Shown here: positions 27,015 to 37,100 of the stretch, one piece after another
Position numbering within the stretch: the stretch's first letter is position 1
How the letters are laid out: every line of letters begins with the position of its first letter
Assembly: GCA_021792405.1 (NCBI GenBank)
Contig: JAJYUU010000020.1
Location: forward strand, 1-41,937
DNA: 41,937 nt
Direction: 5' to 3'
Source of the DNA: Actinomycetes bacterium
Lineage (GTDB): Bacteria; Actinomycetota; Actinomycetes; Streptosporangiales; Streptosporangiaceae
Position numbers and translations under genes: made by a program
The notes under the pieces: model-generated
Seen by the model: the letters and a program-made list of their open reading frames with translations, nothing else
Told to the model about the DNA's origin: nothing
Databases searched by the model: none

Positions 27015-29237
27015 ATGGCCGTCAGCGCTGACCCGCTCCGGCTGGTCGTCGGCGACAAGGCGGCCAAGCGGCTGGCCTCGGTCCTCGGCCTGCACACGGT
27101 CGGCGACCTGCTCGGTTACTACCCGCGCCGGTACGACAAGCGTGGCGAGCTGACGGACCTGCTCGGGCTGCGGGATGGCGATCACGTGACGGTCCAGGCG
27201 GAGGTGGCCTCGACGTCGGTCCGGAAGATGCAGAGCCGGCCAGGCTCGACGATCTTCGAGGCGGTCGTGACCGATGGCCACGGGAAGCTGACGCTGACGT
27301 TCTTCGGCCGCGGCCGGCAAGACTACCGTGAGCGCGAACTGAGTCCGGGCGTCCGTGGCCTGTTCGCCGGCCAGGTGTCTAGCTTCCGCGGTAAGCGCCA
27401 GCTCACTCACCCGGACTACGAACTGCTCGGCGCGAGCAGTCCGGGCGTGCGTGCCGAGGAGTACGCCAACGAACTGATCCCGGTCTACCGGGCCAGCGCG
27501 CAGCTACCGTCCTGGAAGATCGCGCATGCGGTTCGCATCGTGCTCGACGTGCTCGACGTCCCCGCCGACCCGTTGCCAGCCGACCTGCGCGGCCGGCTGG
27601 GCCTGTGCGGATATGCCGACGCCCTGCGCGGCATCCACCGGCCGGTCGACCAGGCAGACGTGGCCAGAGCGCGGCACCGGCTCAAGTGGGACGAGGCATT
27701 CACGCTGCAGGTGCTGCTGGCCCAGCGGCGGCTTGCCGCCATCAGCTACAGCGCCATCCCCCGGCCGCTGGCGGACGGCGGGCTGCTGGCCGAATTCGAC
27801 CGCATGCTTCCGTTCACCCTGACCGCCGGGCAACGTCAGGCCGGCCGGGTTATCGCTGCTGACCTGGCGCTCGACCACCCGATGCACCGCCTGCTGCAGG
27901 GCGAGGTCGGTTCCGGCAAGACGATCATCGCGGTGCGGGCAATGCTGCAGGTGGTCGACGCGGCCGGCCAGGCGGTCCTGCTGGCTCCCACCGAGGTGCT
28001 CGCGCAGCAGCACTTCCGCTCGATCTCCAGCCTGCTCGGACCGCTTGCCATGGCCGGCCAGCTCGGCGGTGCCGAGCACGCGACCAGGCTGACGCTGATC
28101 ACCGGCTCGCTCGGGGCGGCGGCCCGGCGGCGGGCGCTGCTCGAGGCTGCCTCCGGTGCGGCGGGGATCGTCATCGGCACGCACGCGCTGCTCGAGGACC
28201 GGGTTCAGTTCGCTGACCTCGGCCTCGTTGTCATCGACGAGCAGCATCGCTTCGGGGTGGAGCAACGTGACGCGCTGCGCGACAAGGCAGGCGACGGCAG
28301 GCCGCACATGCTGGTGATGACCGCGACGCCAATCCCCCGGACAGTTGCCATGACGGTGTTCGGTGACCTGAACGTGTCCACGCTGACCGAGTTGCCGGCT
28401 GGCAGGTCGCCCATCAGCACGCATGTCGTGCCGGTTGCCGAGCGACCGCACTACCTGGCCAGGACGTGGGAGCGGATCCGGGAGGAGATCGGCCGGGGCC
28501 GCCAGGCCTATGTGGTCTGCCCGCGAATCGGCGGCGGCGAAGCCAGCGGCGAAGCCAGCGGCGAAGCCAGCGACGAAGCCAGCGACGATGCGCTCTTCGA
28601 CGAGCCAGGGCTGGGGCCATCGCGGCCGCCCGTCGCGGTACTCGAGCTGGCCGCAGAGCTCGCAGCCGGCCCGCTGGCCGGACTGCGGCTGGCGATCTTG
28701 CATGGCCGGCTGCCAGCGGAGGAGAAGGACAAGGTGATGCTGGCGTTCGCCGACGGGCTGGTGGACGTGCTGATCACCACCACCGTGATCGAGGTCGGCG
28801 TGGACGTGCCCAACGCCGTGGTCATGGTGATCATGGACGCGGAGCGCTTCGGCGTCTCGCAGCTACATCAGCTCCGCGGCCGGGTCGGCCGCGGCGCTGA
28901 CCCGGGCCTGTGCCTGCTGGTTACCGAGATGCCCGAAGCCGCGCCAGCCCGCGAGCGGCTGGAGGCGGTCGCCAGCACGGCGGATGGCTTCGCGCTGTCC
29001 CGGATCGACCTCGAGCAGCGCCGGGAAGGCGACGTGCTCGGCACCGCGCAGGCCGGCCGCAGGTCCAGCCTGAAACTCCTGCGACTGCTCCGTGACGAGG
29101 ACCTGATCGGCCAGGCGCGCGAGGAAGCGGTCAAGCTCGTCGACGCCGATCCGGCACTGGCCGGCCAGCCTGCCTTGGCCGCGGCCGTGCGCGGGCTGGT
29201 TGACGCCGAGCAAACCACGTTTCTGGAAAAGGCATGA
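27015..29237 (+). CDS. recG: ATP-dependent DNA helicase RecG
   Basis: LLGYYPRRYDKRGELTDL, LLQGEVGSGKTIIAVRAML, LLAPTEVLAQQHF, VVIDEQHRFGVEQRDAL, MTATPIPRT, QLHQLRGRVGRGADPGLCLL. Confidence 0.97.
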   Translation: MAVSADPLRLVVGDKAAKRLASVLGLHTVGDLLGYYPRRYDKRGELTDLLGLRDGDHVTVQAEVASTSVRKMQSRPGSTIFEAVVTDGHGKLTLTFFGRGRQDYRERELSPGVRGLFAGQVSSFRGKRQLTHPDYELLGASSPGVRAEEYANELIPVYRASAQLPSWKIAHAVRIVLDVLDVPADPLPADLRGRLGLCGYADALRGIHRPVDQADVARARHRLKWDEAFTLQVLLAQRRLAAISYSAIPRPLADGGLLAEFDRMLPFTLTAGQRQAGRVIAADLALDHPMHRLLQGEVGSGKTIIAVRAMLQVVDAAGQAVLLAPTEVLAQQHFRSISSLLGPLAMAGQLGGAEHATRLTLITGSLGAAARRRALLEAASGAAGIVIGTHALLEDRVQFADLGLVVIDEQHRFGVEQRDALRDKAGDGRPHMLVMTATPIPRTVAMTVFGDLNVSTLTELPAGRSPISTHVVPVAERPHYLARTWERIREEIGRGRQAYVVCPRIGGGEASGEASGEASDEASDDALFDEPGLGPSRPPVAVLELAAELAAGPLAGLRLAILHGRLPAEEKDKVMLAFADGLVDVLITTTVIEVGVDVPNAVVMVIMDAERFGVSQLHQLRGRVGRGADPGLCLLVTEMPEAAPARERLEAVASTADGFALSRIDLEQRREGDVLGTAQAGRRSSLKLLRLLRDEDLIGQAREEAVKLVDADPALAGQPALAAAVRGLVDAEQTTFLEKA
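28536..28583 (+). repeat. In-frame 12-bp tandem repeat in recG (4 copies, last one diverged)
   Basis: (GGCGAAGCCAGC)x3 + GACGAAGCCAGC, encoding GEASGEASGEASDEAS. Confidence 0.92.
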
Positions 29238-29274
29238 TCAGTCCACGATGCGTCGTCGGGCGGGCGGCGGGGCC

Positions 29275-29898
29275 GTGACCAGGATCATTGCCGGCCTAGC
29301 CGGCGGCCGGCGGCTCGCCACAACAGCGGGCCGCAGCACCAGGCCGACCAGCGACCGGACCAGGGAAGGGCTGTTCTCGACCGTGACCGCGATCCGCGGC
29401 GGGCTGGCCGGCGCGACCGTGCTGGACCTGTACGCAGGCTCAGGCGCGGTCGGGCTCGAGGCGCTGTCCCGCGGTGCCAGCGACGTGCTGATGGTCGAGT
29501 CAGATGTCCGGGCTGCCCGCGTGATCAGCAAGAACGTCGCGACGGTCGGCCTGCCGGGCGCCCGGCTCGTGACCGGCAAGGTAGACCGCGTGCTGGACCG
29601 CGGCCCGGAGGACGGCACGCCGCCGCGAGACTTCGTGTTCGCCGACCCGCCCTACGCGATGACCGGCGACGAGCTGACCCGGATGCTGGCGGTACTGGCT
29701 GGCCGGGCCTGGCTGGCGCCCGGCGCGCTGGTCGTGCTGGAGCGGGCAACGAGAGCTGAACCGCCGGCCTGGCCGCCAGGGTACGAAACTGACCGATCCC
29801 GGAGATACGGTGAGGCAACGCTCTGGTACGGTCTCGCCGCAGGCGCGCAATCTGCTGCGACATCCCGACGGGAGAGTGAACCCGAGTGCGGCGAGTAG
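29275..29898 (+). CDS. rsmD: 16S rRNA (guanine966-N2)-methyltransferase
   Basis: TRIIAGLAGGRRLATTAG...RPTSDRTREGLFSTV, VLDLYAGSGAVGLEALSRGA, DFVFADPPYAM; GTG at 29275 is the likely start. Confidence 0.92.
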   Translation: MTRIIAGLAGGRRLATTAGRSTRPTSDRTREGLFSTVTAIRGGLAGATVLDLYAGSGAVGLEALSRGASDVLMVESDVRAARVISKNVATVGLPGARLVTGKVDRVLDRGPEDGTPPRDFVFADPPYAMTGDELTRMLAVLAGRAWLAPGALVVLERATRAEPPAWPPGYETDRSRRYGEATLWYGLAAGAQSAATSRRESEPECGE

Positions 29899-30365
29899 TC
29901 TGCCCAGGCTCTTTCGACCCGGTGACCAACGGGCACCTCGACATCATTTCCCGCGCCGCGCAGCTGTATGACGAGGTGGTAGTCGCCGTTGCGCAGAATC
30001 CGAGCAAGACGACGCTGTTCACGGTGGCCGAGCGGGTCGAGCTCATCAGGGAGGCGACCAAGCGATACGACAACGTGCGCGTCGACCGGTTCGAGGGCCT
30101 GACTGTCGATTTCTGCCGCGATAACGACATCTCCGCCATCATCAAGGGCCTGCGGGCGGTGAGCGACTTCGACTACGAGATGCAGATGGCACAGATGAAC
30201 TACAACCAGGCCGGCGTCGAGACGCTGTTCATGACCACGAACCCGCTGTACGCGTTCCTCTCGTCCAGCCTGGTGAAGGACTTCGCTAAGTTCGGCGGGG
30301 ATGTGAGCGGGCTGGTCCCGGCGAATGTGCTTGAACGGCTGAGCAGCCGCCTCGCCGAGCCCTGA
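29886..30365 (+). CDS. coaD: Phosphopantetheine adenylyltransferase
   Basis: RRVVCPGSFDPVTNGHLDIISRAAQLYDEVVVAVAQNPSK, IIKGLRAVSDFDYEMQMAQMN. Confidence 0.97.
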   Translation: MRRVVCPGSFDPVTNGHLDIISRAAQLYDEVVVAVAQNPSKTTLFTVAERVELIREATKRYDNVRVDRFEGLTVDFCRDNDISAIIKGLRAVSDFDYEMQMAQMNYNQAGVETLFMTTNPLYAFLSSSLVKDFAKFGGDVSGLVPANVLERLSSRLAEP

Positions 30366-30477
30366 CGAGTCGCTCGGATCGCCTGCCAAGTTGGGCCCGC
30401 CCAGGGCTGGCCGGGTACCATTGACGGATACCTTGCCACTACTCAATTCACCATGCCGCCAAGCACACCAGATAGCC

Positions 30478-31164
30478 ATGCCACATTCTTCGACCAAGCA
30501 CTCCAGGGGCCCGGATCTCCGCAACCCGCTGGTCTTCGACACCAGGGATCTCGCGCCCGGCGCGGCGCGCGCACTGACGCGCACCGCTCCCGCGCCCGAG
30601 CACATGGGCGTGGAGCTGGCCAGGGTCCCGGCAGGCGCTGACCTCGGCCTCGAGGTCCAGCTTGAAGGCGTCGCCGAGGGCGTCCTGGTGACGGCGACGG
30701 TGACCGCGCCGCTCGAGTGCGAGTGCGCGCGCTGCCTCGAGGCGTTCAGCTCGGAAATCAAGGTACGGTTTCAGGAGTTGTTCGTGCTCGCCGCCGACGC
30801 TGGGCGGGCCGAGGACGCGGAGGCAGACGACAGTTACCTGCTGGACGACATCGGGCTGCTCGATCTTGAGCCGGCCGTGCGCGACGCGATCGTGCTCGAG
30901 CTGCCGCTCTCGCCGCTGTGCGAGGAAGGCTGCCAAGGCTTGTGCGTCGAGTGCGGTGTCCGGCTGGCCGATGCCGAGCCGGGTCACGGGCACGAACAGC
31001 GCGGCACGCCATGGGCGGCGCTGAGAGACTTTCGGGCGGACGAGCCGGACGGCGGGGAACCGGCCAGCGGTCCGGCCGGCCAGGGAATACCGGACGGGAA
31101 TGCCGGACCGGAGACGACGAGACACCGGACGGACGCCGTGCCGGATCAGCTGAAGGAGCAGTGA
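30478..31164 (+). CDS. DUF177/YceD family protein
   Basis: [47 protein letters not shown] Cys motif; sits directly before rpmF. Confidence 0.88.
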   Translation: MPHSSTKHSRGPDLRNPLVFDTRDLAPGAARALTRTAPAPEHMGVELARVPAGADLGLEVQLEGVAEGVLVTATVTAPLECECARCLEAFSSEIKVRFQELFVLAADAGRAEDAEADDSYLLDDIGLLDLEPAVRDAIVLELPLSPLCEEGCQGLCVECGVRLADAEPGHGHEQRGTPWAALRDFRADEPDGGEPASGPAGQGIPDGNAGPETTRHRTDAVPDQLKEQ

Positions 31165-31165
31165 C

Positions 31166-31342
31166 GTGGCAGTACCGAAGCGCAAGATGTCCCGCAGCAA
31201 CACCAGGTCGCGGCGGGCGCAGTGGAAGACGACGGCACCGCAGCTGATGGCATGCCCGAACTGCCGTGAGCCGAAGCTTCCGCACACCGCCTGTCCGACC
31301 TGTGGCACTTACAACAGGCGTCAGGTGACGACACCTTCCTGA
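31166..31342 (+). CDS. rpmF: 50S ribosomal protein L32
   Basis: Read directly (not in ORF track): [58 protein letters not shown]. Confidence 0.95.
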   Translation: MAVPKRKMSRSNTRSRRAQWKTTAPQLMACPNCREPKLPHTACPTCGTYNRRQVTTPS

Positions 31343-31430
31343 CGGGCAGTTACGGCGCGGGCGCTAGTGCTGGCAAGCGCCGCTGACACGAGGCGCTGCG
31401 GGAAGGAGCGCTGCGGGAAGGGACGGGCTG

Positions 31431-32270
31431 GTGACAAACTCACCTGCCGACAAGGCGGCTGTGGCTGACCAGCCGCCCAGTCCGGCCGGCCAGAACGATG
31501 ACCTGCTCCGGGCGCTGCAGGTGCCGATCGGAGCCGAGTTGCTGGAGCGGGCGCTCATGCACCGGTCATTCGCTTACGAGAATGGCGGGCTGCCTACCAA
31601 CGAGCGGCTTGAGTTCCTCGGCGACTCGGTGCTCGGGCTGATCGTGACCGATACGCTCTTCCGCTCCTACCCGGACCTGCCCGAGGGCCAGCTCGCCAAG
31701 CTGCGTGCTGCAGTGGTCAACATGCGCGCGCTGGCCGGCGTTGCCCGCAGCCTGAACCTCGGCGCCTATGTGCGGCTCGGCAAGGGGGAGGAGGGCACGG
31801 GAGGCCGGGACAAGTCCTCGATCCTGGCCGACACCCTCGAGGCCGTGATCGGCGCCGTGTACCTCGACAGTGGCCTGGCCGGCGCGGATCAGCTAGTGCA
31901 CCGCTTGTTTGACCCGGTGATCGCGCGGTCAGCACGCCTCGGGGCGGGGCTGGACTGGAAGACCTCGCTGCAGGAGCTGACGGCGGCCGAGATCCTCGGG
32001 GTTCCCGAGTACCACGTCGAGGAAAGCGGGCCCGATCACCAGAAGTCTTTCCGGGCATTTGTCCGTATCGGTGCGAAAACGTACGGCGAGGGCGAGGGCC
32101 GGTCGAAGAAAGAAGCCGAGCAGCAAGCGGCCGAGGCAGCCTGGAACGCCATCAGCGAAGGTTCGGCGGCTTCGTCCGGAGACGGCCGCGCTGCCACGGG
32201 CAATCACGGCGGGAACGCGGAATCAGCCGGCCAGGCTAGTAAGCCGGGCCAGTCGCAGCGGAGCCAGTGA
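31431..32270 (+). CDS. rnc: Ribonuclease III
   Basis: [36 protein letters not shown]-terminal dsRBD ([20 protein letters not shown]). Confidence 0.96.
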   Translation: MTNSPADKAAVADQPPSPAGQNDDLLRALQVPIGAELLERALMHRSFAYENGGLPTNERLEFLGDSVLGLIVTDTLFRSYPDLPEGQLAKLRAAVVNMRALAGVARSLNLGAYVRLGKGEEGTGGRDKSSILADTLEAVIGAVYLDSGLAGADQLVHRLFDPVIARSARLGAGLDWKTSLQELTAAEILGVPEYHVEESGPDHQKSFRAFVRIGAKTYGEGEGRSKKEAEQQAAEAAWNAISEGSAASSGDGRAATGNHGGNAESAGQASKPGQSQRSQ

Positions 32271-33122
32271 GTGCCAGAACTGCCCGAGGTCGAGGTCGTC
32301 AGGCGCGGGCTCGAGCAGTTCGTGGTCGGCCGGCGGATCAAGTCCGTGCAGGTCCTGCATCCGCGGGCGGTCCGGCGGCACGAGGGTGGCGCAGCGGATT
32401 TCGCGGCGCGACTGTCCGGCCGGACTATCGACGGCGCCCGCCGGCGAGGCAAGTACCTGTGGCTGCCGGTCGGTGACGACGCACTGGTCGCCCATCTTGG
32501 AATGAGCGGCCAACTCCTGGTGGGGCCGCCGGACGCAGAGTTGTCGCCGCACGTCCGGATCCGGTTCGAGTTCGATGATGGCGGCCCTGACCTTCGCTTC
32601 ACCGATCAGCGCACGTTCGGGCACCTGCTGGTGTCGGCGGACGGCGCGCAGTTGCCGTCGGTTATCGCGCATATCGCACCCGACCCGCTGGAAGATGCCT
32701 TCGACCTGAAGCGGCTGACGGCTCGGATGCGCGCCAGGCAGACCGGCGTCAAGCGCGCCCTGCTCGACCAGTCGCTGGTGAGCGGTATCGGCAACATCTA
32801 CGCCGACGAGGCGCTGTGGCGGGTCAAGCTGCACTGGGCGCGCGCAACCGATCGGCTGCGCCCTGGCACGATCGCTGACCTGATGACGGCCGTCACCGAC
32901 GTCTTTACCGAGGCGCTGAAAGACGGCGGCACCAGCTTCGACAGCCTGTACGTGGACGTGAACGGGGAAAGCGGGTACTTCGGCCGGTCGCTGAACGTCT
33001 ACGGCCGGGCCGGGGAACCATGCCTGCGCTGCGGCGCGCTGATCCGGCGCGACCCGTTCATGAATCGCTCCTCGTACAGTTGCCCGGTCTGCCAGCGCCG
33101 GTCGCGGAACGGCCGGTGGTGA
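32271..33122 (+). CDS. mutM: Formamidopyrimidine-DNA glycosylase
   Basis: (V/M)[38 protein letters not shown]-terminal CxxC...CxxC zinc finger. Confidence 0.96.
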   Translation: MPELPEVEVVRRGLEQFVVGRRIKSVQVLHPRAVRRHEGGAADFAARLSGRTIDGARRRGKYLWLPVGDDALVAHLGMSGQLLVGPPDAELSPHVRIRFEFDDGGPDLRFTDQRTFGHLLVSADGAQLPSVIAHIAPDPLEDAFDLKRLTARMRARQTGVKRALLDQSLVSGIGNIYADEALWRVKLHWARATDRLRPGTIADLMTAVTDVFTEALKDGGTSFDSLYVDVNGESGYFGRSLNVYGRAGEPCLRCGALIRRDPFMNRSSYSCPVCQRRSRNGRW

Positions 33123-33505
33123 CCGGGCCAGTGGTGACCGAAGGGGCCGACGTGCGCCTTACCGCCTGGGTCGAGGGCAGGGTACAGGGCGTCGGCTTCC
33201 GCTGGTGGGTGCGCTCGCAAGCGCTGGAACTCGGACTAGCTGGCTTTGCCGAGAACCTGGCGGACGGCAGGGTGAAGGTAGTCGCCGAGGGCGCCAGCGG
33301 CCGGTGCCGGGAGCTGCTTGCCCTGCTGACCGAAGGCAGCAGCGGGGGCGACGGCAGCGGCGGGGGCGACGGCAGCGGCGGTCGCGACGGTGCGGACGGC
33401 GGCCCTCCGTGGCCGGGCCTATCCCGGCGGCCTGGCCGTGTGACTCGGGTAGCTCACCGGTGGGCCGACGCGGTGGGGAACATGTCGGGTTTCGCGGAGA
33501 TATGA
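33119..33505 (+). CDS. acyP: Acylphosphatase with Gly/Asp/Ser-rich insertion
   Basis: [59 protein letters not shown] overlap with mutM stop. Confidence 0.9.
   Translation: MTGPVVTEGADVRLTAWVEGRVQGVGFRWWVRSQALELGLAGFAENLADGRVKVVAEGASGRCRELLALLTEGSSGGDGSGGGDGSGGRDGADGGPPWPGLSRRPGRVTRVAHRWADAVGNMSGFAEI
33344..33379 (+). repeat. In-frame 18-bp tandem duplication in acyP
   Basis: (GGGGGCGACGGCAGCGGC)x2, followed by a diverged partial copy. Confidence 0.9.
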
Positions 33506-33693
33506 TCATGGCGCCAGCTGACCGCGTGATCGCAGCATTAGCCCTGTGACCTGCGGTAGCGCCAAACTTGACCGATCGCACTTGACGGTGGGACCATTGC
33601 AGTGTTAACCAGCGCGCAGTTATGCCCGATGCCTGCTGTCCGGCGTCTGCGTGTGTGCCCACTCTGGTCACTCAGTGTGGAGGACCTTACACA

Positions 33694-33882
33694 ATGGCAA
33701 AGGCTCTACTCGGCCACGTCGGCGGTCCGGATCCGCGCATGGTCTCAGAGATGCGCCGGCTGCAGCAACGAGTACGTGACCTGGAAGCTGAGCTTGCTCG
33801 GCTTCAGGACGAGAACGATGTGCTAGTTGCTTCTGTCGGCCACGACCTGCTGATCCCGGTTCGCGAGCCTGCGCTCACCTGA
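33694..33882 (+). CDS. Small coiled-coil protein upstream of smc
   Basis: MAKALLGHVGGPDPRMVSEMRRLQQRVRDLEAELARLQDENDVLVASVGHDLLIPVREPALT; TGTGGAGGA RBS upstream of ATG 33694. Confidence 0.8.
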   Translation: MAKALLGHVGGPDPRMVSEMRRLQQRVRDLEAELARLQDENDVLVASVGHDLLIPVREPALT

Positions 33883-33910
33883 CGGAGCGCAAGGGGCCAA
33901 AACCGACGGT

Positions 33911-33936
33911 GAGGGACGCTTGTACAAGCGTCCCTC
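33911..33936. terminator. 26-bp perfect palindrome, probable transcription terminator
   Basis: GAGGGACGCTTGT|ACAAGCGTCCCTC, 23 bp after the small coiled-coil protein stop region; no U-tract. Confidence 0.65.
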
Positions 33937-33976
33937 TTCGGCTGTCCGGACGGCTTTAACCGCGGCGGCAGTACGG

Positions 33977-33997
33977 GAGCCGCCGAAGAGGCGGCTC
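33977..33997. terminator. Second hairpin upstream of smc
   Basis: GAGCCGCC-GAAGA-GGCGGCTC. Confidence 0.45.
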
Positions 33998-34146
33998 GTC
34001 TACCCGCCGATCCGGCGCAGACTGAATCTGTCGGGCGGCTGAATGCGCAAGGTCCGCGGCTGCCTCGGGGTAGTGTGCCAACGATGGTGGCCGCCCGGCG
34101 CATCGGTTCAGGTCGGGGCGGCTAGCGGCTGGGGAGGAGTCGGCAG

Positions 34147-37100
34147 GTGTACCTGAAGACCCTGACCCTGCGCGGATTCAAGTCGTTTGCGTCCGCTACC
34201 TCGATGCGGTTTGAGCCCGGCATTACCTGCATCGTCGGGCCGAACGGCTCGGGCAAGTCAAACGTGGTCGACGCGTTCTCCTGGGTCATGGGCGAGCAGG
34301 GCGTCAAGCCGTTGCGCGGCGGCAAGATGGAGGACGTTGTCTTCGCGGGCACCGCGGGCCGCCCGGCGCTCGGCCGTGCTGAGGTGGCGCTGACGATCGA
34401 CAACAGCGACGGCCTCCTGCCGATCGAGTACTCGGAAGTGACGATCAGCCGGCTGCTCTTCAGGTCGGGCCAGAGCGAGTATGCGATCAATGGTGATCAG
34501 TGCCGCCTGCTGGATATCGCCGAGTTGCTGTCTGATACCGGTCTCGGCCGCGAGATGCACGTCATCGTCGGCCAGGGGCAGCTCGACGAGGTGCTGAACG
34601 CTGGCGCCGACGCGCGCCGGGCGCTGATCGAGGAAGCGGCCGGTGTGCTGAAGCACCGGCGCCGCAAGGAGAAGGCGGTCCGCAAGCTCGACGCGATGCA
34701 GGCGAACCTGACCCGGCTCGTGGACCTGACCGGCGAGCTTGGCCGTCGGCTTAAGCCGCTTGGCCGGCAGGCCGAGATAGCTCGCAAGGCAGCCGTGATC
34801 CAGGCTGACCTGCGCGACGCAAGGCTCCGGTTGCTTGCCGATGACTACACCACGCTGGCCGCTGAGCTGGTGCAGGATCAGAACGACGAGGCGGCAGCCA
34901 GTCAGCTGCGGGTCACCCTGGAGACTGCACTCGCCGGCGCAAGGGAGGCCGAAGCCGCGCTGGAGTTGGCTGCGCAGCAGCACGCGCCACGGCTAGCCGC
35001 GGCGCAGGAGGCGTTCTTCGCGCTCTCCGGCCTTGCCGAGCGGATGCGCGGCGTAGTGAACCTTGCCTCGGAACGGCACCGGAATCTGTCCGCGCCCGAA
35101 CCGCAGCGAGCCGGGCGCGACCCGGATGAGCTCGAGTCTGAAGCCGCGGAGCTGCGCGCGCAGGAGCGGGAACTGGCAGCGCGATTGTCCGCTGCGCGTG
35201 AGCAGCTAGCCAGGACGGTAGCGGACCGGACGAAGGCCGAGAATGCGCTCGCTGAGAACGAGCGTCGGCTGGCGGCAGACGCCAAGGCCGCCGCTGTCAG
35301 GGCCGACCTGCTGGCCCGGCTGCGTAGCCAGGCTGAAGCCGCTGCTAGCCGGGCCGCAGCGGCACAGGACGAAGCCGGGCGGCTTGCCGAGGCCCTGGGC
35401 CAGGCGACAGCAAGGGCTGAGCAGGCGCAGGTCGAGTACGCCGCGCTGCAAGACCTGGTGGCTGGCCGGGAGGAGGGTCGCGCCGACCTGATGGCCGGGC
35501 ACGAGCGCGCAGCCGCGGCAGTGCAGGCCGCGGCCGCCACGGTGAGCCAGTTGCGCGCGGCCGAGCATGCCGCGAGCGACCAGCGTGCGGCGCTGCGTGC
35601 CAGGGCAGAGGCGCTGACCGAGGCGGTCATCACCGGTGCTGATGCGTCCAGCGTGCTGCTTGCCAAGCCGGGCGGGTTCAGCGGGGTGCTGGGGCCGCTT
35701 GCTCAGCTGCTGACTGTCGCTGACGGCGCACAGGAAGCCATTGCCGCCGCCCTCGGGGCCGCGGCGGGCTCGGTGGTCGTGGCTGGCCTGGACGCCGCGG
35801 TGGCCATCATGACCGCGTTGCGCAGCCAGGACGCCGGGCGTGCCGGGCTGGTGATCGCTTCCGGGGACGGGCAGGAACAGCATCGGCCGACGCAGCGGGC
35901 AGATGCCGGCACCGCGGCGTCGCAGAGCGGCGTCGGCAGCGTCTTTGCTGCCGTCGATCTAGTCAGCGCGCCGGCCGAGCTCTCCGCCGCGATCGCCGAG
36001 ATGCTCGGCGATGTGCTGGTCGTGTCCAGCCTGGCCGACGGTGTGCAGGTGCTGCGGGCCAACCCGCGCCTGCGGGTGGTCACCAGCGATGGCGATCTGC
36101 TGGGCGCGCACTGGGCGCGTGGCGGGTCCGCAGGCGAGCGGAGCCTGCTCAGCCTAAAAGTCGCCGCCGGAGAGGCTGGCTCGCTGCTGCGCGAGGCCGA
36201 GGCCAGTTGCCAGCGGGCCGAGCGGCAGCTCGAGGCCGGGCTAGAGGAGGAGGAGCAGGCCCGGCAGGCGCTAGCCGAGGCAAGCGCGAGGCTGCAGCAG
36301 GCAGATGCCGCCGCAGCAGAGACCTCAGGCAAGCTGGGTTCGCTGGCAGGACGGGCCAGAGCGGCCCGAGACGAGGTAGGCCGCCTGACCGCGGCCATCG
36401 CGCAGGCGGAGAAGTCACGCCAGCAGAGCCTTGCGCAGGAAGCCGAGGCGCAGGCCCGGCTGGCCGAGCAGGAAGAGCGGCAGCCCGAGAATCGCCGGGA
36501 CAAGGCTGGCGAGGCGCACGGGGCTGGCGAGGCGGACAGGGCCGGTGCGGCCGGGGCCGCATCGGGTGACGCGGGCGCCCGGCCCGCCAGCCGCCAGGAG
36601 CTCGCTGATGCCGCGGTCGCCGCGCGTGCCGCGGAGATGGAAGCCAGGCTCGAGGTCCGTACTGTCGAGGAACGGCAGCGAGCGATCTCTGGCCGCGCTG
36701 AGTCGCTCGCGGCGGCCGCGGTGGCCGAGCGTCAGGCTGTCGCCCGTGCGCTGGCCCGGGCAGAGCGGCGGGCGGCGGGGGCGCTGGTTGCCAGCGCCGT
36801 GGCCGATGGTGCCAGGATCACCCTGGCCGGCATCCAGCAGTCAAGCGCGGCGGCCGACGCCGACCGCCAGCAGGCCGAGGAGGCGCACAAGGGCCGGGAC
36901 GTCGAGCTCAAGGCCGTCCGGGCGCGGATCAGGAACGCATCCGAGGAGCTAGAGAAGGTCGTTAACAGCGCGCACGGCACGCAGATCGCCCGCACTACCA
37001 AGCAGCTGCAGCTTGACCAGATCGCGGCGCGGGCTCTCGAGGAGTTCGCCATCGACGCTGAGGTGCTGGTTGCCGAGTATGGACCGCAGGTCATGGTGCC

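Noticed and set aside
28536-28583. CRISPR-like short repeats
   Set aside because: Direct 12-bp in-frame coding repeats without spacers; no cas genes. No CRISPR array seen anywhere in the window.
27504-28703. 399-aa minus-strand ORF antisense to recG
   Set aside because: Shadow frame of a well-supported helicase gene with no recognisable domain.
29652-30761. 369-aa minus-strand ORF across rsmD/coaD/DUF177
   Set aside because: Overlaps three confidently assigned plus-strand genes; no domain content.
34902-35666. Ser/Ala-rich minus-strand ORF antisense to smc
   Set aside because: Composition is a by-product of coiled-coil codons on the opposite strand.
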